A DNA stretch of 64,000 bases from Daphnia pulex. Lineage: Eukaryota > Arthropoda > Branchiopoda > Diplostraca > Daphniidae. Under the pieces are notes generated by a model, which was not told the origin of the DNA, did not search any database, and was given only the letters and a program-made list of their open reading frames with translations. Below are positions 50,653-63,357 of the stretch, piece by piece. Each line of letters begins with the position of its first letter. Position 1 is the stretch's first letter. The DNA lies in contig NC_060017.1 in the NCBI RefSeq assembly GCF_021134715.1, positions 4,278,001 to 4,342,000 of the forward strand. The letters run 5' to 3'. Made by a program: the position numbers and the translations under genes.

Positions 50653-53600
50653 ATGCCACTGGAAATTGTGAAATCGTTGGCCAATTCAGAGCGGCCAAAG
50701 TGCGACATCGAGTTTATTGACATTCAAAACGATCGTCTGTTTACTTCTAGTGAAGGTGGAAACGTAAAGGTACGAAGATGTGCCGGAGTGACGGCAGGTC
50801 CCTCTTACAATTTTTCTAGACCTTGTACTTTGCTTGAAGTTCAAATATTTTCAAATTTGATTGTTTACCCTCAGAAAAGTTGTGAGGTATAAAAACAGGC
50901 CTGATCTGCAGTCGTTCTTTACTGAGTTATTGAATGAACTCTAACTAAGTAAACGAAAACGGAGAAAGAAAACAGTTCAGACTGTCAACGGTATAGCTCA
51001 GGAATAATCGTACTCCGTACTATCTAACGATTTCTAATTAACGCCACTAAATAGTCAAATAAAGAAGAATAGAGATGAGTGTTTCCTACCTTTAAGCCTG
51101 GGAAATCCACAGCCAGGCATCCACAAGTGCTCCATCCGCAGTTACATTGAATCCACCAGTCGGGATTGGGAAAAGTCTGTCCTCGTGAATACCCCCACAC
51201 TCACATGGGGGTACACGAGGACATTTGAAGAAAGGAGAAGAAGAGATCCTTTTCTCGAGCGACATCGGTAGTTTCTCGACAACCAAAGGGGATGCTGTTT
51301 ATCTAAATCAAAAATCAGAAATGGGTTACGTAAAATATTTGCAGAAACAACAAGTAAAGGAAAGTTGAAAATTAGACAGTAGGTAATCCCTAATTGTTAA
51401 TAAGCAGGAGAATTTAAGGTACAGTTTTGATACACTGCATGTATGCAAGTCATGTATCGTTAAAACTATTCTAGCAGGTTAAATGTTAGTTAACGTAACC
51501 AAAATCATTACCCTACCACTGATGATATTGATATTGCTGCTGATGACATGATAATAGCAGCACAAGCAAAATTTGTAGATCTTGTGGTTATGATGGCTGG
51601 CTCTGGACTTCAGCATCTGCACAAGGGAGAAGGTTACATAACGGTGCAACATATTGCCATGCATTGACAGGGGGCTTATAAGTATAAAATTATACATCGT
51701 CTCTTCTATTTAAGCTCCCAGAATCATTCCATTCGTATTCTTAGTTTTATTTACCTGAGAAACAGCTTGGAGTGGAGAGCATGGAGAGCCATGACACCAG
51801 AATTGACACACGACGACCACATTTTTATAATTTTATTTGTTCTGCTATTTTTCGTGCACCAACGTACGTTTTCAAAAAAGTAATTTATTTGTAATCTCAT
51901 ACTTGTCTCTTTTTGGAAACTTTATAAAAAACAAAACGAAAGTCGAAAGCAGACGACATAATTTTCTAAATTACTTAATTAGAAACTTAAGTAATCGATA
52001 GAAACTATTAAAAATCGATCCACCCCCACCCCCAAATCCAACCAAATCTTGTGTTCATTTGACACAGGTTTGTATTGTGTAAATTCAAACTCAATTGATG
52101 TTGAATATACCAGGTATGGAACAAGGAAGATCTGAAAGCTGTGGGCGAACTCAATGCCAATCAGTGCCCCGTCACCTGCATCGCCGTCAAGGGAAACCTA
52201 CTCTACGCCGGAACTTCCGGTGGCAACATCGTCGTCTGGGATATTGAAAAAAACACCATCATCCGAGAGTTAAACGAGCATCAAGGCAGTTTGGCCAAAA
52301 TACGTGTGCTAGGCGACCTGGTCGCTTCTGGCGACACGGAAGGCAAGGTAAGATAATAGATATTTCATTTTGACGTAATAATATTTCACCCTGCGCTATC
52401 GGCTATAACGAGCACCACAATGTGGAAATTAACTGTAATTACAGGGGGGAAGCCAAAGATGGGGGGAAGACGTTATTGTTGTTAATTAGAACGTAACTTT
52501 TGATTTTCATTGCGTCCCTTTCATGAAGGTTCGTGTCTGGCAAGGCGATACATTAGTTCACCTTTACGAAACCAGCGAAGAAGTTTGGGACTTTGACCTG
52601 ACGGACGACCACCTCTACTCGATCCGTGACCGCGACCTCTTGGTTCAAAAGATCCAAAAGACGGAGCGCGGCCACCAATTGAGCACCACCAAAGTGCTGG
52701 AAGCTCGCGGGCCAATGTGTCGGCTGGACGGGAGCATCGCCGTCCTCAGTCGAGACGGAATGGACATTCACATCCTGGAGGACGATAAGGCCCATTTCAA
52801 GCGCATTGGCATCATCAAGGTGAGAACCATAAGAGAGAAAACCTTATATACGTATATATGTAGTAGTCTAATTAGGCATTTATCTCTGTCTTCTCTCCTC
52901 TCTAATCCGAAAGGTAAAAATATAAGAACAACAACAAGAATAAGAGGGGATCTAGAAAGACAGATGGTAGAAAAGAAAGAAATAAGAGAGGGGTCGAGCG
53001 AGAGGGGGGGCTTTGGCTGGGGTCAGCTCCGTCTTGAGCGACGTGTTACATTAGATGAAGAATTCCAAATGCTGGACACTTTCTCTCAAACTATATACCT
53101 GCGGCCCCAATAAGATGAAGGAGAATAAGGAGCCGGTCATTTCCTGGAAATTTTCGACGCGGTGAGTAAGTGTCCGTGTTCGCGTCTTTCGCTCTGTAAC
53201 AAAGTCAGTGAACTTGAAAAGAAAAGAAAAAAAAACGAAATTCAAAAAACGAGAAAATTTTGGGAAAGATAAATGAATAGGTCTACGCAGGTTGGCAGTT
53301 CAGAGGCGGCGGCAACAACAGGTAACACGAGGCAAAAGGTCGAGGATTGAGGTCACTGATTAGAGAAGAGAGGAAAATAGAGATAGCAGTTGGCGGTTAG
53401 AAGAATAAAAGGGAAAGAAAAAAAAAGAATCAAGTTGCTATCTGCTCAGCATTTTTCTTTCCGAGAGTCAGGTGTTTCGGTTGAAAAGAAAAGAAAAAAC
53501 CCCGTCATTTCAACGGCAATGATGAAGAGCTCAAGTTCATTGATGTGTATATGAAGCGCTTGACCGGTTATGTCTGGTGCTGCGGTATCGTATATAATAC

Positions 53601-54126
53601 AAGCAACCGACACCACGTGAGCGTCAACATCCGCTAACGTACGCCGTTTGCAATCAAACGAAAATACAAAAATAAAGAGAAATTACTTTGCGCTAAAAAA
53701 TGTAATCATTTCGTGTCAAGAAAAGGTACATTAGACAAGATCAGAAAAGTATAGGGAAGGCACTTTTTGGGGGACCCCTGGTCGTTTTACTTTCCGATTT
53801 GCTCTTGAAATATTTTGGTTAAGTTCAATGCTGCTGGTTGCAACTCACTTTTGTTCTGTTGTCTTCTTTCTCTTCACTTGTACAACAAATAACAGGGTCA
53901 AGACCGCATAATCAACGCTTTGGCATGCGGCCAGCAGCCGAAAACTCACCTGTACTCGGGTGGATGGGACAACACGGTCCGCAGTTACGACCTCCAGACT
54001 TTCACCCCTCTGTCTCGACTGGATGTGGGTCAAGCAGTCAATTGCATCCGGCCCGACCCCTCAAGCAGCGGCCACATCTTCGTCGGTGGGAATAATGGCA
54101 CTTTGTGCAAGGTCCTCGACAGGTGA
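50653..54126 (+). CDS. WD40-repeat protein, 290 residues, family not recognised
   Basis: Exons: 50653-50769, 52114-52347, 52529-52819, 53896-54126, sum 873 nt. The start is the first ATG after the TATA box (AAAAATGCC). The protein is a beta-propeller-like series of WD repeats: RLFTSSEGGNVKVWN, LLYAGTSGGNIVVWD, LVASGDTEGKVRVWQG, a degenerate HLYSIRDRDLLVQKI blade, HLYSGGWDNTVRSYD and IFVGGNNGTLCKVLD. There is no F-box, coiled coil, signal peptide or catalytic domain. It lacks Gbeta features and is not related to the Gbeta gene beyond the fold. The role is unknown; such proteins usually act as interaction platforms. The first and last introns are long (1.34 and 1.08 kb), unlike most introns in the window. 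Confidence 0.85.
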
Positions 54127-54281
54127 GAAATTCTGTCAACTCACCGTTCAACTCCACCCCCGCTGCTGGTGCCCTATCTCGAAAGTCTCAATCTGTATTC
54201 AAGTCATTATCGCCACGTAAACATATACACGTACACATAATATCTGATGTGGATCTTATATACAAATCCGTCGTAGTTATA

Positions 54282-54287
54282 AATAAA
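54282..54287 (+). promoter_or_regulatory. Polyadenylation signal of the WD40 gene
   Basis: AATAAA about 156 nt after the stop codon, in ATAAATAAACTTG. Confidence 0.55.
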
Positions 54288-54481
54288 CTTGATATTTAGC
54301 TCGATGTTGTCGTCATGTTGACTTGAAATAATAAGCAAGAAATAATAAGGAATCAATTAAAATTTGCTTATGGTGTATCGCAAAAAATTTCAATACCAGT
54401 TTCCGAGTAGGTTACACACAATGTTCAAACGCGATTTTAATGGTTGGATTTTTTGTACTTTTTTTTTCACGGCTTGACAAT

Positions 54482-54487
54482 TTTATT
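54482..54487 (-). promoter_or_regulatory. Polyadenylation signal of PHF12
   Basis: Minus-strand AATAAA (TTTATT on plus), about 85 nt past the PHF12 stop codon. Confidence 0.55.
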
Positions 54488-54571
54488 TGAACAAAGGGGA
54501 AAACAAACAAAATAATCGCGGAATTTTAAGGACGAGCAGGGTAAAAAAAAAAAGTGAACCGCAAAATGTTT

Positions 54572-57500
54572 TCAATTATGAATAAAACGAGGTTTCTCGT
54601 TGGTGTTGCTTATACACAAAATGAACTGCATGCACCCGAATTTGATGTGAGAACCGTGCGTGAGCAGGGCAGTGCCTTCCCATCCTCCACTTTTACCTGT
54701 TGAGCCAAGAGAACTGACGTCGGTGCGGCATCCACAACGAGACGCCTGCCCAACAAACCAAGTTAATTTTGTGTTCCCACCCAAGTTCTACGTAAAAGCG
54801 CGTAAAGAAATTTACCTCGTTTGGTTCCGTGAGCGAAGGGGTGCTGGTCATTCTGTCACCATTGCGTCTCGTAAAATCATCTAACCCCTGGAATGACGGT
54901 TTCTTCTCTTTGACATCTTCCGCTTCAGACTTGAAAGTGGTTGCATCCACGTCCACATCGCAGCAATACACGACGTTATCAACAACGGTTCCGTGCTCGC
55001 TATAGTTTAGTAACTCGAAATGTCTCGACATCTGTTTTTGGGTTAAAAGAAAAACGAACAATTACATAAAAGTTGATTGGCTTTAGAGTAGACATTAAAA
55101 TACCTCATCGTAAAACACAGTAGAGTGATGTCCGGAAACATAGCTGCACGCACCGAACGTAGACAAGTTCAAATCCATGTCAGCACCTAACGCACAGAAA
55201 TGTTTTAAAGAATAAAACCGATAATTCAACTATAGTTATGGAAGGGCAAATAATACCAGTGCCAATAGTAAGTCGGCGATAGTAGATGGGTGCTGGTGGA
55301 TAAGCTGAGCTAAGAGGGCAGAGGAATGCTCTAGGCTGTCGTGGGAAGACATTCGTCTGGGCTTGACTACTGTCTATTGAATCGATAAGAGGGGAAGATA
55401 GAAAGTTGTTGATCCATTCGAGACTGTAATTCGTACAGATAATGTTACCACTGTCGGAAGCACTGCTGGCCTGAAGCCAAGGTTGTGGAATGACTGTAGA
55501 CTGAGTGCTGCAACCAGAAGACATCATTCCAGGAAGAGGGAACACAGTCAACGAGCGAGATTCTGGGTTCAGGATTAGCTGCTGCACTCTTTGCATGGCA
55601 AGAGCTCTCACTGTTTCTTGATCCATTGCCCTTAGCAAATCATCTAGAAAATAAAAAGTTAAAAAAGTCATAATCCCGTTCTATTGCGGAGGAAAAAGTA
55701 TTGAAAATTACTCGATAGCTGCTCCATAAAGACTTTCAAGTGACTCTCTTTCATGCCCCGCCTCAGGGTTCCCAAATAACTTTTGACATCTGCTTCGATA
55801 TCTTGAAACTCTTCAGCAAACAAACCATCCCAAGAAGAGCTGAACATAAAAGACATTTCTGAATATTGAATAATCTGATGCGTTTTTAATTTGTGAACCA
55901 CTCACGAGCTCGATCCTTCCACAGACTCTTTATCTCTCCGTTCAGGTAACGCAGTATCAAATTTTCCGACAGTCTCGCCTTCGTTTGAAAACATTGCTTC
56001 GCAGTCTGCTGCTATTTGCTGAGCATCCTCCTGAAGTCGTGATTGTTCTCTATCTTTGTTTTCCTCGTCTATTAATTCATTTTTATCGAATGATTTCAAA
56101 TTCTGGAATTCGACGAAATGGTTAACAAATTAAAAGGGGAAGTCCAGATTTTGAAAGGAAAATGGACATACCTTCCGTGTTTCTGGGAGAACGGACGACC
56201 AGTAAAATGGTTGAGCTCCATTTAAACGCGCCGGAAGTAACGGTGGATGTTTGTACTGGTCCTTGATGATTTGTGGGACCTGCAAAATGCTTCGTTAGTT
56301 ATTTTCGAAGATAAGAGTAGCATCTCTAACACTTACCCTCATACGAGGACGACCAGGTAGTGCGACCTTCCGACGAAAAGGCGGATTTTTTCGGTTTACT
56401 TTGCGGAGGAAATTGATTTTTACAGTTTCATGGTCAATGGGTCTCTGTAAGAACGACCAAAACTTCACTCGTTCGGAAAGTCGTGAATCAGGCAACAATT
56501 TATATTCCTAGTGATAAAGAATTCAACATTTCTGTGAGATAAACGGAAAATTCCTTTAAAAGGCAAAATATTACAATATTTTGAGGGTGATTGGGGCACA
56601 TCCACTTGCCAACTGGCATGCAAACAAGGGGAGGATCCAGACAATCCAGATGGAAAACCAGGGGGCAAAAGTCACAGGCAACCATTGGCGCCTTGCGGCA
56701 ACTCCTAAGAATTCGAAAGATGAATTTGATGATGTAACTATATTGAAACAGAAACCTGATTCAATCATACTTGCTGCAGTAGAAGCACGCTCGTAACGGT
56801 AATGGCACGAGCCCGTTATCAAGTTCGTGTGATTTTTTTTTGGGGCCAGATCCGGTTTTTTTCGAAATACACAATTTACTGGTACCTAGAAAATGGCAAG
56901 TTAATTAACTTGTTAATCAATTTTATCTAATATTGGTTTTAGCTTACCTGGAAAAGGAATAGGTTCTACAAGTTCTGGTGGGAGTTCGAATTGCTGTGGG
57001 TTCATAGATGCTGCTACTCTGATGAGAGGGGCAAAAAATGAGACTTTGCCCATATTATCAACAATGACGTCTTCTCTATCACTGGACTTTTCTGAACTAA
57101 CTCCAGTGGTTTCTACATCAACATCATCCGAGTTGTTTGTTCGACGGCGACCAGATATTCTTTCAGGGGCTCCCTGACCACTGCCTACTGATTGAGTTGC
57201 TGAGTTATAAGGTCTTTTTCCAGTTTTACTGGAATCAGAGTCTGCTCCGTCATCCACCTCTATGAAATTTGTAAGAGGATTTGCAGCATCTTGGGCCTGA
57301 AAACAAATGTTTTGTTGGTCAATTGTTTTCTTTTAACTCTACACAAGTTTAAAATTACCTTTTTCATACGACAACTGTGACAGTTCCACAAACCTTTGGG
57401 TAAATCCGACTCCTCTAATGGAGGATCACTGAAACAGTGAAAACAGAATAATGTAAATATTAGAAATAAATTTGAATTGATGGTATTATTTTACTGGCAT

Positions 57501-57808
57501 TGTAGGTGAAAAGATGCTGGGCAAGAGTCACAGCAAATGAGTTCACCTCCCTCTTTACAAGCATCACAACTATCGCGATTATGACCTCGTCCTGGTCGTC
57601 TGTAGTAGGGATGCAACGCCAATCCGTCTTTTCTCTTTTCTTTTGAAATATCTTCCAACAAAGGTGGTGCTAGTAGAGCTTGAATTTGCTGCATAAACAA
57701 AACACCGATCTTAGTCGACATCCATAAATGAGCATACAGCCGATTAAAGAGTGAACTTACTGGCATTAATCCACCCGATAGATCGAGATCATATTGAGAA
57801 TTGGCCAT
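54572..57808 (-). CDS. PHF12: PHD finger protein 12 (Pf1), Sin3/HDAC corepressor subunit
   Basis: Nuclear chromatin reader that links MRG15 and Sin3-HDAC complexes to chromatin. Minus-strand exons: 57761-57808, 57495-57688, 57359-57428, 56948-57296, 56771-56885, 56575-56704, 56337-56507, 56172-56279, 55906-56102, 55712-55839, 55257-55643, 55104-55186, 54816-55031, 54572-54745; sum 2370 nt, 789 residues (human about 1000). PHD1: [31 protein letters not shown]2: [30 protein letters not shown]. Next come [13 protein letters not shown] and [13 protein letters not shown], conserved with human. A C-terminal FHA domain contains [22 protein letters not shown] and [17 protein letters not shown]. The tail has [22 protein letters not shown], as in human. 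The start Met ([13 protein letters not shown]) precedes the [11 protein letters not shown] exon. Confidence 0.95.
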
Positions 57809-58220
57809 TGCGTACAAGAAAATGTAATTATAATCTCACTAAATCCTAATGTTTCTATGCGAGCATCTTCTAAAGATGAAAACGACAGCAAGAATCAAGA
57901 AACAACAAAACTTTAAGTGTCGATTTGACTCGATGCTAAACAACATCTTTCAATCTGAGTTCCAAGAACCTAGCGGCAGCCAACAGAAGCTCAACATGCG
58001 AACCGGCGTTCCGTTTAAAAATCGAAATTTGCGGGCAAATGATCAGCCGAAGGCGACGACTTAAAAAATAATTGACAGTCGTTAGGCCTATTCTGTGTCA
58101 TTTCAGAATTCAGATTTTAGTCATGAGTTATGTGTCGATTTTTAGATTTGACATCTCAAAGCTACTCGTGCCGTACAGTTATACAGTCACCGGCAGCCAC
58201 AAGGCTCTAATTGTAAAGAA
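57809..58220. promoter_or_regulatory. Bidirectional promoter region between PHF12 and importin beta
   Basis: 412 bp separate two start codons that point away from each other. There is no TATA box at a suitable place, which fits housekeeping divergent promoters. Both 5' UTRs must be short or begin within this interval. Confidence 0.6.
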
Positions 58221-61200
58221 ATGGCGAATTCATTGAAGTGTCTCATCCAGTATTTAGAACAAACTATTTCACCAGGTAATAAACAATGCAACTTAATATC
58301 TTTTCATTGTTGATATCACAATCTTACATTGCATATTACTTGTCTGCGGGGCTTTTTTGCAAAGTTTCTTGACTCAACATGTTACGACACTCCTACATAT
58401 CATATTGCAGCTATAATATCACTTTCATTTTAAATCTTAAATTAATAAAGATGTATCATTTTCAGACAAGAATGTATTGGCCGAAACCCAATTGGCGTTG
58501 GAAAAGTATGCTCAGGATGATATGGTTAGTTTCAATAAAACAAATCTCAGTTTATTAGTACACCACATAATTATCTGTTACTGTTCTTTGTATTTTCATA
58601 CTTATAGGGTCAATTTATTTCAAATATGTCAGTTGTAATTGCTGATCCAAACAACTCACCTATTGCTCGTCAAGCTGCTGGTCTCCAACTGAAAAACTGT
58701 TTGACTGTTAAAGATGTGACCCTGAAGAAAGAGTGTCTACAGAGATGGTCAAAACTTGAAGAAGAAACTCGCATGGCCGTGGTTGAGCGTTTGATTTCGA
58801 CCTTGGGAACAGAAAACATTCATCCAAGTTGTGCCGCCCAATGTTTGGCTTACATTGCGGTAGCTGAAAGTCTCTTCCCGGGAACACTACAGCCTTCTTC
58901 TGAGATAACTTCTCTGGAGGATTTGCTTTCTGAGCTTTGCGACGTGGTCGTTCAACCAGCAAATGAACATCGAAAAGAGGCAGCCTTAGAGGCCATCGCC
59001 TTCATTTGTCAAGAAATTGTGAGTTAACTGGTTAATAACACATTTTTGAATGCTCTTAATGTTATTTGTCTTAGCACGTGCTCATTTTGGTCAACTCTTA
59101 CACGTCAATCCTCCATTCCATACTATTTTGTATGGAGGACAGCAAATCAACTACAAGAATTCGTCTGGCAGCTGCTCGAGCTCTACTGAGTTCTCTGGAA
59201 TGCATTTACCCGACATTTGACACTGAGGTATTGGGCTCAATTGCTTTTGTATTTTGTTTTTGAAAATTTTTGATACAAAATATTGAATTATTTATAAATA
59301 GGAAGGTCGAGATGCGATCATGCAAGTTGTCTGCGACGGCACACAATCGTCTAGCGTTGAAGAATCTCTGATTTGGCTACAAGTATTGGTAAAGATTGGC
59401 TCATGTTACTATCATCACTTGGAGAACTACATGGAATCGGCCATTGTTCCAGTAAGTTGAACAATTAATCAATTATCCAGTTTTTTTGGGATTAATTCAC
59501 AATTTTTGTGATTTTTTTGTAAATTTTAGATTACATTAAAGGCGATGGCATCAACCGACTCGGATATTGCCTTACAAGGAATGGAATTTTGGTGCTCTGT
59601 TGCAGAGATAGAGTTTAATTTGGCGTCAGGTGCCTACGATCCCGCACATGATGTTGTTCCATCGTCCTGTTATGCAGAAAAAGCATTGCCTAAGGTTGGG
59701 ATGATTTAAAAAAAAAACTCTCTGTAGTGTCTCGGTACCACAACAGTGTGCCCATTATAAATAACCTGTTTATAATCCTGTTTTTACAGTTAGTTCCATC
59801 ATTGATGTCGGCACTAGTTGGTTGGCAAGACGATCCAAACGACATCGACGATTTTGATGACTGGACACCATTTAAGGGAGCTTGTTCGTGTCTGATGCTT
59901 CTAGCTCAATGCTGTTCAAATACGGTTGCCACCTACGTTACACCAAAGATCCTCTTTTATACCACGGTGACTTGAATCAAGAACTCGTTTTTCGACTGAT
60001 GCTCATTAACAATATTTAGAGATCCGACTGGCGATACCGCAATGCAGCATTGTGGACTATTGGTTCCATATTAGAAGAACTGAAACCAGAGAAAGCTTTC
60101 TCTGAAATTTCTCCCTTCATGGCCAATATTTGGGAGTTAATTTACGACAAAACGAGCGCTAAAGTTCGCTATGCTGCTCAAGTCCTAATGGGTCGAATTT
60201 TTGAATTTTGCCCAGCTTTAATTCCTTCAGACCTTAGGAAACTAATTAAAGGACTACTAGTACACTTGGAAGATGATGACCATCGAGTAGCCGCAGCAGC
60301 TAGCAAAACTCTTTCGTTACTAGTCAGAGAAATTTTCAAAATAACATCCGAAAAGGTAAACACCACGCTATTGATTGAAAATTAACTCGAATTAAAACTT
60401 CTCTTATAATCAAACAGAAAGAAGGTGGTACTCGACTGGTTGCGGCCTGGTTTCTACGCTACTACAAGAAAATCGTTAAAAAACTCTTGGAATGCTCTGG
60501 AAAGTTTCGCGATTCTCAAAAATGTGCTGCTCAAGAAGCGCTGGTGGACGTGCTCCTTAATTCCCCTGATGTCTGTTACGTAACCGTCAAAGGGACTATC
60601 AAGACCTTGATGGGACGGCTTCGCTATGAGGTATTTCATCATTTATTTTGCCTTGAAAGTCAGCGAATAATTTAAAATTTTGAATTGGAGGTGGCGGGTA
60701 AAGGAGATGATTTCCCTTATGCTATGCTTTCGAGAGCTATGAGGAAATTGAAAGCAGAGGAGATCCAAATGCGCCACGACTTCATGTGTAAATTGATGTC
60801 GCTTTTAACATCCGAAGGTCCTCAAGGGGTGGTTAAGGATAAAGAAGATGTTTTCTTGGCTACTTCTACGACAATTGCGCTATTGCCTCATGATGAACTA
60901 AACGTGCACTTGCCCGCGATGATAGCTTATTTCAAATTGTCGGTTGAATCACGTGACCCTTCCCCTACGGTAGTGAGTCTGATAGGGGATCTATTTAGCG
61001 CGCTTGGGACCCAGAGTCTGCCGTACTTGGATGGCTTCTGTTTGAATTTATTTGATTTACTAGCGCGAAACAAAATCCCCACAAAATTACGGTCGAGCTG
61101 CGTAGCTGCTTTAATAGATATAGCTAACTCTGTAGGCGTGAAGAATTTTTGGCCGTATATTGCTTACACGTTGACTCAACTTGAGTATGCTTCCAGTATT

Positions 61201-61777
61201 ACCGTAAAAAAAGTAAGTTTTTCCCAATTTTATTTTTTTTTTTCAAAGCTTATCCTATCATTTTACAAAGCCTGACATTTTTTCGTATTACCCAGGACCC
61301 CGAACACGAGGAGCTTCAAGAGAACATGTTGCAACTCTACACCGCTCTTTTTGTTTTCATCTGTGGTCAAGTGTCGGGACAGTCTAGCAAAAAGAAGAAG
61401 AACCAAGAGCTGATTTCTCAACTTTCCCTGATGGAGGATTGCCTCACGGGATTTTCAGAGTTGATGTTGGCCATCGTAGACGAAGATGCCTCTGATGCGA
61501 TCATAATCGCAAGTGCCGAACTCGTTGGGTATATTATTTAGCTCATTTGAATGTTAACCATTTAATTTAAATGTGCCTTTTGAACATGTTTGACAGCATT
61601 ATATTCCAGAAATTGAGCTTTGACACTGCCATGAAATACCTGGAATCCAACTTAAACCTCAAGTGGTTGGTCAGTGCTGCAGTACACCTCGCTGATAATT
61701 CACGTGAGTCAAAAGGCGAGTTCAGTGAGCCCAAGTTTGCAATGTCAGCACTTGAAGCTTTTAACGCTGTTGAATAA
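58221..61777 (+). CDS. KPNB1: Importin subunit beta-1-like nuclear import receptor (divergent)
   Basis: HEAT-repeat karyopherin that carries cargo or importin alpha through nuclear pores under Ran control. Exons: 58221-58275, 58466-58524, 58608-59018, 59075-59227, 59302-59451, 59530-59694, 59790-59966, 60020-60355, 60418-60630, 60691-61212, 61296-61528, 61597-61777; 884 residues, against 876 in human KPNB1. Conserved landmarks are NSPIARQAAGLQLKN, IALQGMEFWCSVAE, the acidic loop NDIDDFDDWTPFK followed by CLMLLAQCC, SDWRYRNAALWTIGSILE and VVSLIGDLFSALG. The order and length fit importin beta-1 throughout. Many positions differ from human in stretches where I would expect fly and human to agree, so it may be a lineage-specific paralogue rather than the main importin beta. 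The acceptor of the exon at 60691 (TTGGAG) is weak. Confidence 0.88.
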
Positions 61778-61843
61778 TGATTATATTTTCCCCTTATATC
61801 ATGGAACCTGTAAAAGCAAATATTTATTTATCGTGCCATGAAA

Positions 61844-61849
61844 AATAAA
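61844..61849 (+). promoter_or_regulatory. Polyadenylation signal of the importin beta-like gene
   Basis: AATAAA in GAAAAATAAAATG, 67 nt after the stop codon. Confidence 0.6.
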
Positions 61850-63255
61850 ATGAAGGCCAAATTACCGGTAAATTTCTATCTTCAGGAAACCAAGCTGTTG
61901 AATCTAAAATAGTTATTGGTGATCTCAGTTTAGTCATACTTGAAAAAGATTTTTGGTTGTTATCATTAGTACGTCAGATGAAACTGGCAAAGAACTTTGT
62001 TTGATATTCTTCCTCTGAAGCTTCCATTTGTTTTGTTCTTGACCCTGGGCCTCTGCCCCTCTGGGCATGGTAGTGGGCGATGGACAAGGAGGAGTTTATG
62101 CGTGAGCGTACTCTTACGTGCTCAAATATAAACTTCCATGTAGTTGTTTACGTGGTGACCTCCAAGTCCTCAACCGATAGCTTTGACTTACAAATGAGTT
62201 AATCATTCAATCCGGTTTGAGCGTATGTTTGCGTTATTTGTGCTTTGAGGAGAGTTGAATGACCAATTATGTTTTTTTTTTTCGTATGCATTTGAAATGT
62301 CACCGTATCGTATACATCAACATGTCGAGAATTTTTGGCTTTGATACAATACAACGTCTTCCTGATTTCACGGTCAAGAATGAACAAGCTGGTTTGCCAA
62401 ACTAGTTTTGGATACTGCTGCGCTTTTTAATGTAAGCAATGCATATTTTCTAAAATCAAGCACGCACGTTTGCGCAGGTGAATGAACGAAAAATCTTGAT
62501 TTGCATGACAAGAAGAATCCATCCATCCTACTCAAACTTGGGCCAACTCATCTGTTCAAAAGAAAAGAAAAGGTCAAAAATAAAATAAATAAAAGGTGAT
62601 GTCATAAAAATAAAAATGATTTGTCTTAAAAAAAACACATCAACTGCTGCTTCAAATTTCAATGGAAAATGTATTAAATGACAAGATACGAGCGGTTCTT
62701 GACTCCTCAGAGTGTGTGGATTAGGGGGAATTTCTTAAATTGATTCTTGGTGAGTAATTTTACAATTACCTTTGGCCAAATGTACGGGGAATATTTTTAG
62801 AACAAAGTAGAACCAATAGCGATCGAATGAAATTCAGAAAAAAAATTATAAAAAGTTAAAAACTGACTGAAGATTGCTTGAAACTGATTTGAAAATGCTA
62901 ATTTTCTTTGAGAAAAAAACTGGAATTTGAACATTCATGTTTTTTTTATTTGCTTTTTTTTTTTTTTGCTTTTGCATTTTTGATTCTTCATTGTCTTGTT
63001 ACCAAATGTTGACAGCCGCGGAGTTGTTAAACCGGAAAAGCTTGTCCGCTAGAAAACGAATGAATAGTCACGCAGCATTGCAGTACAAGAACAATTCTTA
63101 TGGCAAAGATAGATGATCCTCCTACGTGGTTCGGACCACCGAAGGAAATATCCTTTCTGAACAAGAAGGACTGAAACTATCCGCCAATACAACATAAAAA
63201 TGTTAGAAGTGAAGAAGGAAGTGCAAAAAAAAAAAAAAAAATGGGCATCCGCGGC

Positions 63256-63263
63256 TATATTAA
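63256..63263 (+). promoter_or_regulatory. Candidate TATA box of the Thr-rich secreted gene
   Basis: TATATTAA in GCGGCTATATTAATGCG, about 100 bp before the start codon. The distance suits a short 5' UTR. Confidence 0.4.
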
Positions 63264-63357
63264 TGCGTGACTCGGTAATTCCTGATCAAGTAACCAGTAA
63301 TCTTCGTTCGAGAAAACAACTCCTTTTCATCGGCAGCTAGAAGAAAAATTCAACACA

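Larger units (their letters stand above)
54127..54571. other. Convergent 3' ends of the WD40 gene and PHF12
   Basis: The 445 bp between the two stop codons hold a plus-strand AATAAA (54282-54287) and a minus-strand AATAAA (plus TTTATT at 54482-54487). The two 3' UTRs therefore fit without overlap: about 160 bp for the WD40 gene and 90 bp for PHF12. Confidence 0.65.
61778..63357. other. Importin 3' UTR and upstream region of the Thr-rich gene
   Basis: A good AATAAA lies at 61844-61849, 67 nt after the importin stop. The rest is AT-rich with no recognised gene. It has T and A tracts (poly-A at about 63227-63241) and a TATATTAA at 63256-63263 that suits a promoter for the next gene. Confidence 0.5.
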
